8,855 bases of DNA from Blautia sp. (GCA_017515945.1 JAFWDX010000158.1:1-8855); one strand, 5' to 3'; shown: positions 1 through 6,463, numbered from the stretch's first letter. Numbers and translations are program-made. Notes: a model not told the origin generated them from the sequence alone.

Positions 1-32
1 GTGTGAGTCAAGGAACCTGTCCCCCTGACTCA
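1..32. repeat. Dispersed palindromic repeat, REP-like, possibly truncated by the window edge
   Basis: TGAGTCA at 4-10 is the inverted complement of TGACTCA at 26-32. They enclose AGGAACCTGTCCCC, whose complement (GGGGACAGGTTCCT) resembles the core GGGGACGGTTCT of the palindromes at 907-998 and 5514-5690. The three loci therefore look like members of one dispersed repeat family with different outer arms. Such elements are common between genes in Clostridia and are often attributed to IS200-like (RAYT) transposases; no transposase is visible here. The left boundary cannot be judged. Confidence 0.55.
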
Positions 33-55
33 TTTAAGGTGGTAAATGAATTTTA

Positions 56-84
56 TCGAACTAAGTTCCTGTATGTGTTATAAT
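56..84 (+). promoter_or_regulatory. Extended -10 sigma-A-type promoter for the CooC operon
   Basis: A perfect TATAAT lies at 79-84, preceded by TG at 76-77 with one base between, which is the extended -10 form. The hexamer 17 bp upstream (56-61, TCGAAC) matches TTGACA poorly, as is tolerated with an extended -10. A start near 90-92 would leave an AT-rich leader of about 60 nt ending in the GGAGGA ribosome site at 138-143. No riboswitch or operator is recognisable in the leader. Confidence 0.6.
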
Positions 85-149
85 AACTTAATGAGATATA
101 TATTTATTTCTGTAATCTACATGTGCAATATATATATGGAGGAATCAAC

Positions 150-905
150 ATGGCCAAGATCATAGCGCTGGCGGGTAAGGGAGGGGTCGGCAAGACCACC
201 TTGTCCGCGGCGATCGTACGTATACTTTCTGAGCAGTTTCCTGAGAGCCGGATCCTGGCGATCGATGCGGATCCCGCCGTCGGTCTGTCGACAGCGCTGG
301 GGGTCGGGGTGCATGAGACCCTGGACGGGATCAGGCGAGAGATCATTGACCATGCGGAGCAGGGCGAGGGTTCGGAGGCGCTGGAGCTGCTGGGCGAGGC
401 GCGGTACCGGATCTTTGATGCCCTGACGGAGACAGATGGTTTTGCCTTCCTGGCGATCGGCAGGCCTGAGGGAGCCGGATGTTATTGCTCGGTCAATGAT
501 TATCTGAAGGATGTCATCGGCATGCTCAGCCAGGAGTTTGACTATGTGGTCATAGACGGGGAAGCCGGGATCGAGCAGATCAATCGCCGCGTCATGGAAA
601 AGGTGACGCATCTGATCCTGGTGACGGATCCGAGTGCCAAGGGATTTAAGGTGGCGGAGACGATCCGCTCCGTGGCGGATGACCTGGTCATGTATGAAAA
701 GTGCGGGCTGATCATCAACCGGGTGGATGATCCGGAGATCCTTTCCGGCCTGGATACAGGCACGACGCAGGTACTCAGTGTCATAAAGACAGATCCGGCG
801 CATGCCAGGAATGATATTCTTGGGAGCAGTATATTTGAGCTTTCCAATGAGGCACCGGTTTACCAGGGGGCGCGGGAAGCCCTACGCAGTATGGATATAA
901 TTTGA
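150..905 (+). CDS. cooC: CooC-type P-loop ATPase (nickel-insertion accessory protein for CODH/ACS-like enzymes)
   Basis: A 251-residue MinD/ParA-like ATPase. CooC proteins use ATP-dependent dimerisation to help load nickel into carbon monoxide dehydrogenase or acetyl-CoA synthase in the cytoplasm. Visible motifs are a deviant Walker A, GKGGVGKTT, at residues 9-17; a switch-like AIDADP at 37-42; the CooC-specific Cys-x-Cys pair (CYC, 111-113) that binds metal at the dimer interface in the family; and a Walker B-like VIDGEAGIE at 134-142. Start ATG150 is preferred over GTG123 because GGAGGA at 138-143 sits at proper spacing from it. It is the first gene of the operon, downstream of the 79-84 promoter. 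No CODH catalytic subunit is in the window, so its client is unknown; the ACS-like protein at 1814-2551 is a candidate. Other MinD-like metal or cofactor ATPases are possible, but the CYC pair favours CooC. Confidence 0.88.
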   Translation: MAKIIALAGKGGVGKTTLSAAIVRILSEQFPESRILAIDADPAVGLSTALGVGVHETLDGIRREIIDHAEQGEGSEALELLGEARYRIFDALTETDGFAFLAIGRPEGAGCYCSVNDYLKDVIGMLSQEFDYVVIDGEAGIEQINRRVMEKVTHLILVTDPSAKGFKVAETIRSVADDLVMYEKCGLIINRVDDPEILSGLDTGTTQVLSVIKTDPAHARNDILGSSIFELSNEAPVYQGAREALRSMDII

Positions 906-906
906 G

Positions 907-998
907 GTACCACACAGTACCACGCAGAACCACACAGGGGACGGTTCTCTGTGTGGTAGCACACAGAGAACCGTCCCCTGTGTGGTTCTGTGTGGTAC
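907..998. repeat. Large near-perfect palindromic repeat between cooC and the activase gene
   Basis: Bases 928-955 are a perfect 28-bp inverted complement of 960-987 around the 4-nt loop GTAG (956-959). The stem then continues as 907-917 against 988-998 (GTACCACACAG with CTGTGTGGTAC) after a 10-nt left-arm bulge at 918-927. The bulge, TACCACGCAG, looks like a mutated duplicate of the adjacent TACCACACAG. No T-run follows, so it is not a classic Rho-independent terminator, but as RNA it would be a very stable hairpin 3' of cooC. It could reduce read-through or protect the cooC message. The core is shared exactly with the first repeat unit in the cobM 5' region. Confidence 0.9.
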
Positions 999-1019
999 TA
1001 AATTATGGAGGTAACAGAT

Positions 1020-1817
1020 ATGAAATATTTCGGAGGCTGTGATGTAGGTTCCACCTACACAAAGGCCGTGATCCTGGATGAGGATGGAAAGCTCGTCTCC
1101 TCGACGACGATCCGGAGCAAGATCCGCTCGCAGGAGTCGGCGGAGCTGGCGATGAAGGAGGTGCTGGAGGCCGCGGGACTGCATTCTGCAGAGGATCTGA
1201 CGTATCTGATCGGAACCGGTTACGGCAGGAACAAGGTGCCATTTGCGGATGAAAACATTTCCGAGATATCCTGTCATGCGATGGGCGTACATGTGACCGA
1301 TCCGGCGGTAAAGGCCGTGATCGATATCGGCGGGCAGGATGTGAAGGGGATCGCCGTGGATACAGACGGAACGGTGAAAAATTTTGCCCTGAACGACAAA
1401 TGCGCCGCGGGAACGGGACGGTTTTATGAGGCGATGGCCCGCTCCTTTGAGATGAGCCTGCCTGAGTTTTCAAAGCTTTCCCTCAAGGCAAAGAATGTGA
1501 TCCCGATCACGGCCCAGTGTACGGTTTTTGCTGAATCCGAGGTGATCAGTCTCGTCGGAGAAGGCAAGCCGGAGGAGGAGATCGCGGCAGGGATCCAGAT
1601 GGCGGTGGCCAAGAGATGCTTTGTCATGGCTAAAAAGGCCGGCGCGGTCGATCACGTGGCTCTCACCGGCGGCTGCGCCAAGAACGAAGGCCTGAAGGCG
1701 GCGATCGAAAAGGTGCTCAAGCTCAAGGTAGTTGAGCTGAAGACAGACCCGCAGCTCATGGGTGCGCTCGGTGCCGCGGAATACGCCAGGCAGAAGGGCA
1801 TGGCAAAGGAAAGATGA
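1020..1817 (+). CDS. BadF/BadG/BcrA/BcrD-type ATPase, 2-hydroxyacyl-CoA dehydratase activator (HgdC/YjiL-like)
   Basis: A 265-residue ASKHA-fold activator. Members are homodimers with one [4Fe-4S] cluster between subunits and use ATP hydrolysis to push a low-potential electron into a partner dehydratase or reductase. Visible are the phosphate-1 motif DVGSTYTK (8-15), the phosphate-2 motif IDIGGQD (101-107), the bridging-cluster cysteines C128 (DKCAAGTGRF) and C167 (AQCTVFAESE), and the adenosine-site motif TGGCAKN (216-222). The length is that of HgdC. ATG1020 is chosen because GGAGG at 1007-1011 lies 8 nt upstream; the in-frame ATG1005 would overlap that site. The stop overlaps the next start (ATGA at 1814-1817), implying translational coupling. 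Two candidate electron acceptors, at 2548-3741 and 3742-5322, are in the same operon. Confidence 0.92.
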   Translation: MKYFGGCDVGSTYTKAVILDEDGKLVSSTTIRSKIRSQESAELAMKEVLEAAGLHSAEDLTYLIGTGYGRNKVPFADENISEISCHAMGVHVTDPAVKAVIDIGGQDVKGIAVDTDGTVKNFALNDKCAAGTGRFYEAMARSFEMSLPEFSKLSLKAKNVIPITAQCTVFAESEVISLVGEGKPEEEIAAGIQMAVAKRCFVMAKKAGAVDHVALTGGCAKNEGLKAAIEKVLKLKVVELKTDPQLMGALGAAEYARQKGMAKER

Positions 1818-2551
1818 TAAAGCTCTATGACGGACTGATCGATCGGCTGAACGAACTGACGGAGGGTCTCGGGAGTGTGTCGTACCCATACCGGGAATCC
1901 GCGGCATGGCCTGAGACAAAGGATTATGAAGTGATCCTGCAGAGAGACACCGCGCTGGAACTGGGAGGAAGCGGCCGGTCCAATGCGAATTACATGTGCG
2001 TGACCACTGAACAGTCAGGGATCCAAATCGATGAAGTCCGGGTTTTTGGACCTGATCTGCAGGAGATCCATGGCCCGGTGGATTTTGCACGGGTATGTGA
2101 GATCGTTGTCAGTGAGGGTGCGGACACGGATCCGGAAACAAAGCCGGCAAAGCTGCACAGGCTTTTGCAGGATATCGATTTCGTCAAGTACCATATATAT
2201 CCCTCCGGCTATATGATCCGCACCTCCGGACAGTCTCCCAGGGAACAGATCCGGATCAGCTGGTCCGCTTTGCGGGACGGCATTTCCTTTGAAGCCGTCG
2301 GCAATACCTATATCCGTCACTATAAGGAAAATCCGGCTGTTCTGCACGTGCGCGTGAATTTTTTTACAACGCCGGACCTGGATTACCGCGAGCTGCAGAA
2401 AAGTGCCAAAACCGCGGCGGACATCAAAAATTCTCTCTCGGATATCACCAAAGGACTGCCAAAGGACTGCGGCTCCTGCGGGGCCCGGGAGATCTGCGAC
2501 AGCATAGAAGGACTCAGAGAACTCCATTTCGGAAGAAAGGCGGCACCATGA
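1814..2551 (+). CDS. Acetyl-CoA synthase/CdhC middle-domain-like protein with a short C-terminal cysteine motif
   Basis: A 245-residue protein. ALELGGSG (48-54 region) and VFGPDLQEI (77-85) recall the ELGGPK and VxGPDL segments of acetyl-CoA synthase beta subunits (AcsB/CdhC). Residues 130-185 follow the ACS order of a glycine-glutamine stretch, then an IRIS segment, then a GxxFEAVGNTYI-like segment, then a VRVNFFTTPD strand close to ACS VQVTIFTD. This comparison is from memory of the family, not an alignment. The full A-cluster domain is absent. Instead the protein ends with C219-x2-C222-x5-C228, located where ACS has the first A-cluster cysteines, then about 17 residues. It overlaps both neighbours by ATGA, so it is probably a stoichiometric partner. 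A scaffold or CoA/metal-binding role is inferred; no catalytic function should be assumed. Automated annotation may call it hypothetical or ACS beta-like. Confidence 0.7.
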   Translation: MIKLYDGLIDRLNELTEGLGSVSYPYRESAAWPETKDYEVILQRDTALELGGSGRSNANYMCVTTEQSGIQIDEVRVFGPDLQEIHGPVDFARVCEIVVSEGADTDPETKPAKLHRLLQDIDFVKYHIYPSGYMIRTSGQSPREQIRISWSALRDGISFEAVGNTYIRHYKENPAVLHVRVNFFTTPDLDYRELQKSAKTAADIKNSLSDITKGLPKDCGSCGAREICDSIEGLRELHFGRKAAP

Positions 2552-3741
2552 GGGATCTGAAGCATTTTTTATTTTTTGAAGAGCTGGTGTGCTCCTCCAA
2601 CAATGATCTCGTCAGAAAGGCAAAGGAGCAGGGACGCGTCTGTGCGGCCTTTGTCTGCGAGAACACGCCGGAGCCTCTGTTCAATCTGAAAGGCTGCTTT
2701 GGCGTGCGCCTGACGGCGCCGAATACGGGTTCCACGGATATCGCGAATTACTATATGACCAGTCTGTTATGCGAAACCTCCCGGGCGCTGCTGGAGCGCG
2801 CCATCGAGGGCGGGTACAATTTCGCGGACTGCATCATCGCCCCGGACGGCTGCACCATGATGAACCGCTGCATCGAGAACATGGAGCTGGCCCGGGCGGT
2901 GGAGAGCGGGTCGGATGCCTTTTTTTATGAACACATGGAAATTCCGATGAAAACGGATGAGAACGGGGTGGCACTTCTGGTGAGACAGTGCCGCAACCAT
3001 ATCCTCACACCGTTAAACCGGACTTACGGTATCGATATTTCTGACGAGGCCATGCGCGAGGCGGTCCGCTCCCATAATGAGGTATGTGACCTGATCCGTC
3101 AGATCGGGGAATTCAGAAAGGCCGATAAACCGGCCATCACCGGTTACGAATTTTCCGTGATCGTACTGGCCACCTATGTATGTCCAAAGGATCTGCTCGT
3201 CGAGCCGCTCAGAGAAACCCTCGAGGAGCTGAAGACGAGAGAGCCCGATGAAAAAGGGTACAGGGCAAGGCTCCTGGTCGTCGGCGCCGAGATGGATGAT
3301 CCGGAATTTATCAGGCTGATCGAGGAATGCGGCGCTTATGTCTGTGCGGACAGATACTGTTTTGGTTCCTTCCCTGGCCGGGAGCCGATCGAGCTGACGG
3401 AGGGAGAGGATGTCCTGACGCAGATCTGCCGGCATTACACGTATCAGTGCCAGTGTCCGCGCCAGATGAATATGGACAAGGTTTATGCGCGCAAGGCATA
3501 TGTTGATGCGCTCGCGAAGGAATACGGGGCCGACGGCATTTTGTACAACCAGATCAAATTCTGTGATCCGTGGGCGTATGAACGGGTCACCGGAGCAGCG
3601 ACGCTGCGCGAGGAATATGGCTATCCGGTGCTGTCCGTGGACAGGCCGTACAATATCCACTCCTCGGCGGGACAGATGAGAACCAGAGTTCAGGCATTTG
3701 TGGAGAGTATAGAGGTCAAAAAGCTCCGGGAGGCCAGATAA
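2548..3741 (+). CDS. 2-hydroxyacyl-CoA dehydratase family subunit (HgdB/YjiM-like FeS protein)
   Basis: A 397-residue member of the 2-hydroxyacyl-CoA dehydratase D-component family, which includes HgdB, benzoyl-CoA reductase BcrB/C and the double-cubane-cluster proteins. Family landmarks are LLCETSRALLE with C75, APDGCTMMNR with C102 (the 'CDG' position), and the late YNQIKFCDPWAYE with C339; these are the expected three cluster cysteines. AGQMRTRVQAFVE (374-386) is the typical C-terminal helix. Extra cysteines, notably C50, C95, C108 and the C301-x-C303 pair, could support a second or larger cluster. The start ATG2548 overlaps the preceding stop, and the stop is directly abutted by the next ATG. 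It is the likely electron acceptor of the activator at 1020-1817. The substrate cannot be read from sequence; a canonical amino-acid-fermentation dehydratase is less likely because no CoA-transferase or dehydrogenase is nearby. Confidence 0.88.
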   Translation: MRDLKHFLFFEELVCSSNNDLVRKAKEQGRVCAAFVCENTPEPLFNLKGCFGVRLTAPNTGSTDIANYYMTSLLCETSRALLERAIEGGYNFADCIIAPDGCTMMNRCIENMELARAVESGSDAFFYEHMEIPMKTDENGVALLVRQCRNHILTPLNRTYGIDISDEAMREAVRSHNEVCDLIRQIGEFRKADKPAITGYEFSVIVLATYVCPKDLLVEPLRETLEELKTREPDEKGYRARLLVVGAEMDDPEFIRLIEECGAYVCADRYCFGSFPGREPIELTEGEDVLTQICRHYTYQCQCPRQMNMDKVYARKAYVDALAKEYGADGILYNQIKFCDPWAYERVTGAATLREEYGYPVLSVDRPYNIHSSAGQMRTRVQAFVESIEVKKLREAR

Positions 3742-5322
3742 ATGGATACGGTAAAGAATACGAAAAACATACCCGGCGACCAGCAGCTCGGCGTACTCTA
3801 CAATGACGGAAAAGTCCGCAGACGCCGGGAGTGGCGCGGGTTTAAGGATACGATGTACGATTTCGGGCAGTGGCTGCATCTGTGGAAGATCATGCTCGGC
3901 GTATCTCTGAGCAAGGGCTTTTTTAAAGGTCTGTTCCGGTATCGCTGGATGATCAATTATCTGGCCGTGCCACACATGATCGACAAATTCACGATCGGCC
4001 AGCGCGACGAGACGCTCCGGATCACACATACCGCGATCGGGTACGTGGTTAAGGACGTGGCCGTGACGATCAAACGATGCCTGCGCGGGGATACCCGATG
4101 CGGCAATGACAAGGCATTTTCCGACAAGTGTGTGCTGGTGGATGAAAACGCGATGGTGTCCTATCTGATGGGCTTTCCGGGTCTGACGGTGGTCCAGAGG
4201 GAAGTGCCGCCGATGTTTTCCGCCAACCTGATCAACCAGAATTCGGCGGTCCATTATATCGATGTGGCCCAGACCTATGGGATCCCCGGAGATGTCTGTC
4301 CCATGCCTGAGACGGAGGCCGGCATTTCCATCGACGACGATTTTGTGGTCATGGGCAAGTGCGCGGTCCAGGTAAATACGACCTGTGACGGCTCCATGCT
4401 GGGGAACAGCATCATCGCGAAGAGATTGGAAAAAGAGTATGGCATTCCGGCTTATCAGATGGCCTCTCCCCTGCGTCACCGCAACGAGGATGTGCAGGAT
4501 TACGCGGCGGAGGAGATCAAAGGAGCCATCCGTTTTATCGAGGAACAGACCGGCGAGAAATGGGACTGGAAGGCCTATTTTGAATGTGCCCACAGGGTCA
4601 ATATGACGACCAGGGCGCGGTTGGAATGGCTGGATATCAATTCCACGCCGTATCCTCAGTTCTTTGGCGCAGTGTTCTCGCTGTACAACGACACGAATTA
4701 TCTGGGAAACTGCGGCCGGTCCACAGAATTTCCGCTGATCGATCAAAAGATCATGCAGCTGGTCCACAAAGGGTATGAACGCCGGACCATGATGGGGCAG
4801 GAGTACCGGCACAGGTGCATGGTCTGGGGTGTACAGCCTCAGTATGTGATCGACATGCTGTACTGGATGGTCCTGTGCTGGGGTGTTGTGCCGCTCACGG
4901 ACATGCTCTCCATGGTGATCGAGAGGGAGATCGCCGAGACGGACACGCCGGAAAACCGGGAGCAGGCTTATTATGACATGGCTTACCTGAGCGAAAACAT
5001 GATCATGCGCAATCACACCCATGGCGGCTACGAGACCATGGTGAATGAGCTCTGGGAGTACTGTGAGCGGATGAACGCGGATATGGTCATGATGTGGGAG
5101 CATATGTCCTGCAAGTCCCTGGTGGCCATGCACGGCCAGTTCGAGGAGCAGGCCAGGGAACGGGGGATCCATCTGGTATGGGTTTCCCACGACCTCTGCG
5201 ACCCGCGGGTCTACTCCAGATCCGCGATCCGGGGACAGTTCAGCCAGTATATGAGAGCGGTCATGCAGGAAGAACCTCTGGATCCCACGATCGAGGAGCT
5301 GCCTGATGACCTGGCCTGGTAA
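3742..5322 (+). CDS. Large divergent 2-hydroxyacyl-CoA dehydratase/benzoyl-CoA reductase-like subunit
   Basis: A 526-residue second subunit of the same superfamily as its upstream neighbour but about 130 residues longer. Likely cluster cysteines are C186 (GDVCPMPETEAG), C215 (NTTCDGSMLG, the CDG motif) and C457 (EHMSCKSL), followed by IRGQFSQYMRAV (496-507), equivalent to the RGQxRTRxxAF helix. The first ~150 residues are Arg/Trp/Tyr-rich, contain C113, C120 and C130, and lack an obvious match in short family members. The start directly abuts the previous stop, with GGGAGG at 3728-3733. Pairing of two unequal FeS subunits resembles HgdA/HgdB or BcrB/BcrC heterodimers. No signal peptide is seen, so it is cytoplasmic. 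The family call is solid from the cysteine pattern; reaction and substrate are unknown. Confidence 0.82.
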   Translation: MDTVKNTKNIPGDQQLGVLYNDGKVRRRREWRGFKDTMYDFGQWLHLWKIMLGVSLSKGFFKGLFRYRWMINYLAVPHMIDKFTIGQRDETLRITHTAIGYVVKDVAVTIKRCLRGDTRCGNDKAFSDKCVLVDENAMVSYLMGFPGLTVVQREVPPMFSANLINQNSAVHYIDVAQTYGIPGDVCPMPETEAGISIDDDFVVMGKCAVQVNTTCDGSMLGNSIIAKRLEKEYGIPAYQMASPLRHRNEDVQDYAAEEIKGAIRFIEEQTGEKWDWKAYFECAHRVNMTTRARLEWLDINSTPYPQFFGAVFSLYNDTNYLGNCGRSTEFPLIDQKIMQLVHKGYERRTMMGQEYRHRCMVWGVQPQYVIDMLYWMVLCWGVVPLTDMLSMVIEREIAETDTPENREQAYYDMAYLSENMIMRNHTHGGYETMVNELWEYCERMNADMVMMWEHMSCKSLVAMHGQFEEQARERGIHLVWVSHDLCDPRVYSRSAIRGQFSQYMRAVMQEEPLDPTIEELPDDLAW

Positions 5323-5339
5323 ATAATCTGGTAAATAAT
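5316..5339 (+). repeat. 12-bp tandem duplication across a stop codon
   Basis: CTGGTAAATAAT occurs twice back to back (5316-5327 and 5328-5339). The first copy contains the TAA stop of the upstream gene, so the protein is unaffected and the duplication only lengthens the spacer before the next ribosome site. It looks like a replication-slippage event. Confidence 0.85.
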
Positions 5340-5355
5340 CATGGAGGCGGTTTAG

Positions 5356-5517
5356 ATGTTACATTTCATACTGATTGCGGGCGCCGTTATCATTGGCGTA
5401 TTTCTGCTCCTGTTCGCGATTTATTTTTTCAATCTGGACATGAAGCTGATCGTCAATGTGATCGCACCGATATTTGAAAAATACTATGACAAACGCAAGA
5501 GAAAACAGTATCTGTAA
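5356..5517 (+). CDS. Small single-span membrane protein, unknown function
   Basis: A 53-residue open frame with GGAGG at 5343-5347, 8 nt before ATG5356. Residues about 4-25 (FILIAGAVIIGV through FAIYFF) form one strongly hydrophobic helix. The C-terminal part is amphipathic and ends in the basic EKYYDKRKRKQYL, so an N-out, C-in orientation is predicted by the positive-inside rule. It follows the large FeS subunit by 33 nt and has the same strand, spacing and ribosome-site quality as the operon, so it is probably its last gene. It may tether the soluble FeS complex to the membrane or partner a membrane redox protein; this is inference only. I do not recognise a family. Its TAA stop falls within the first bases of the palindromic repeat array that enters cobM, so its native C-terminus may have been altered by that insertion. 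Confidence 0.75.
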   Translation: MLHFILIAGAVIIGVFLLLFAIYFFNLDMKLIVNVIAPIFEKYYDKRKRKQYL

Positions 5518-6463
5518 CCACACAGGGGACGGTTCTCTGTGTGGGAACACACCGGAAACAATCTGTAATCACACAGGGAAGCACTCGGGGGAGGATTCTC
5601 TGTGTGGAAATACGCCGGAAAAAAACTGTAATCACACAAGGAACCACTCAGGGGACGATTCTCCGTGTAGAAACACACCAGAAAGCATCCACCGTGTTCA
5701 TTTTGTCGGCGCGGGACCAGGAGCGCCGGATCTGATCACGTTAAGAGGTCTGCGCCTGCTGGAACAGGCGGACGTGGTGATCTATGCCGGGAGCCTGGTC
5801 AATCCGGCCCTGCTTGGCAGCGTCCATGAAGACTGCACGATCTATAACAGCGCGGAAATGACGCTGGAGCAGGTCATCGAAGTGATCCATTCGGCATATG
5901 CCGAAGGAAAAGATATCGTCAGGCTCCATACAGGAGATCCCTGTCTGTACGGCGCGATCCGTGAACAGATGGACAGGCTCGGGGAGCTGGGGATCCCGTA
6001 CGATGATACGCCGGGCGTGTCGAGCTTTTGCGGTGCGGCAGCCAGCCTGGGGGAGGAATACACTCTGCCCGGGGTGAGTCAGAGCGTGATCATTACCCGG
6101 ATGGCAGGCAGGACGCCGGTGCCGGAGCGGGAAGCACTCGCCTCACTGGCCGCTCACGGCGCGTCCATGGTCATCTTTCTCTCCGCCGGAATGCTGGAGG
6201 AGGTGCAAAGAGCGCTGCTGGCAGGGGCTTATACGGAAAACACCCCTGCAGCCATCGTGTATAAGGCCACCTGGCCGGAGGAAAAGCTGGTCAGGTGCAC
6301 CGTCGGCAGTCTTGCCCGGTGCGGGAAGGAGCATGGGATCCGGCAGACGGCGCTGATCCTGGCCGGAGATTTCCTCGGCAGGAATTATGAACGCAGCCGG
6401 CTCTATGATCCGGGTTTTTCGACAGGGTTCAGGAATGCGCAGCGGGATACAGAGGATGTTTAA
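5486..6463 (+). CDS. cobM: Cobalt-precorrin-4 C11-methyltransferase with a repeat-derived N-terminal extension
   Basis: CobM/CbiF uses S-adenosylmethionine to methylate C11 of (cobalt-)precorrin-4 in corrin-ring synthesis. The conserved enzyme begins near residue 71 (VHFVGAGPGAPDLITLRG) and includes YAGSLVNP, HTGDPCLYGAIREQ, DDTPGVSSFCGAAASLG, QSVIITRMAGRTPVP and VYKATWPEEK, a complete tetrapyrrole methylase. Family members normally start at about the R-V-H-F position (5693), but that codon is CGT and there is no in-frame ATG, GTG or TTG until ATG5486 (or TTG5474), inside the end of the small membrane-protein gene. From ATG5486 the product is 325 residues, with about 69 extra residues that are mostly three Cys-rich copies of a palindromic repeat. 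No good ribosome site precedes ATG5486, so translation could be coupled to the upstream gene or begin at a non-standard codon (see 5587-5602). Identity is very sure; the start is not. Confidence 0.9.
   Translation: MTNARENSICNHTGDGSLCGNTPETICNHTGKHSGEDSLCGNTPEKNCNHTRNHSGDDSPCRNTPESIHRVHFVGAGPGAPDLITLRGLRLLEQADVVIYAGSLVNPALLGSVHEDCTIYNSAEMTLEQVIEVIHSAYAEGKDIVRLHTGDPCLYGAIREQMDRLGELGIPYDDTPGVSSFCGAAASLGEEYTLPGVSQSVIITRMAGRTPVPEREALASLAAHGASMVIFLSAGMLEEVQRALLAGAYTENTPAAIVYKATWPEEKLVRCTVGSLARCGKEHGIRQTALILAGDFLGRNYERSRLYDPGFSTGFRNAQRDTEDV
5514..5690. repeat. Three tandem palindromic repeat units read in frame within cobM
   Basis: The units are 5514-5564 (51 nt), 5565-5627 (63 nt) and 5628-5690 (63 nt), each opening GTAAYCACACA and ending near CCRGAAA. 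Units 2 and 3 carry an extra 12 nt (GGAAGCACTC or GGAACCACTC region). CACACAG/CTGTGTG arms in units 1 and 2 can form short hairpins; unit 3 is degenerate. Bases 5516-5544 are identical to 928-956 in the cooC-activase spacer. All unit lengths are multiples of three and none contains a stop in the cobM frame, giving the peptide repeats CNHTGDGSLCGNTPETI, then two 21-residue versions. Confidence 0.9.
5587..5602 (+). promoter_or_regulatory. Possible alternative ribosome site with CTG start for cobM
   Basis: Inside the second repeat unit, GGGGGAGG (5587-5594) is the strongest Shine-Dalgarno-like sequence in front of the cobM domain. It lies 5 nt before an in-frame CTG at 5600-5602. Initiation there would yield a protein with about 31 residues before the conserved domain. 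CTG starts are rare, so this is only a candidate that would explain how cobM is still translated. Confidence 0.25.

Noticed and set aside
85..149. Cobalamin riboswitch or other leader RNA
   Set aside because: The leader is short and AT-rich and no B12-box-like sequence was seen there or ahead of cobM.
117..803. 228-codon minus-strand frame
   Set aside because: It is complementary to the conserved CooC-type ATPase and has no domain of its own.
3013..5190. 725-codon open frame on the minus strand
   Set aside because: It lies wholly antisense to the two dehydratase-type genes, has a His/Arg/Leu-rich composition typical of the complement of GC-biased codons, and shows no recognisable domain.
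5514..5690. CRISPR array
   Set aside because: The three repeats are adjacent without unique spacers, vary in length (51/63/63) and are palindromic copies of a dispersed element.
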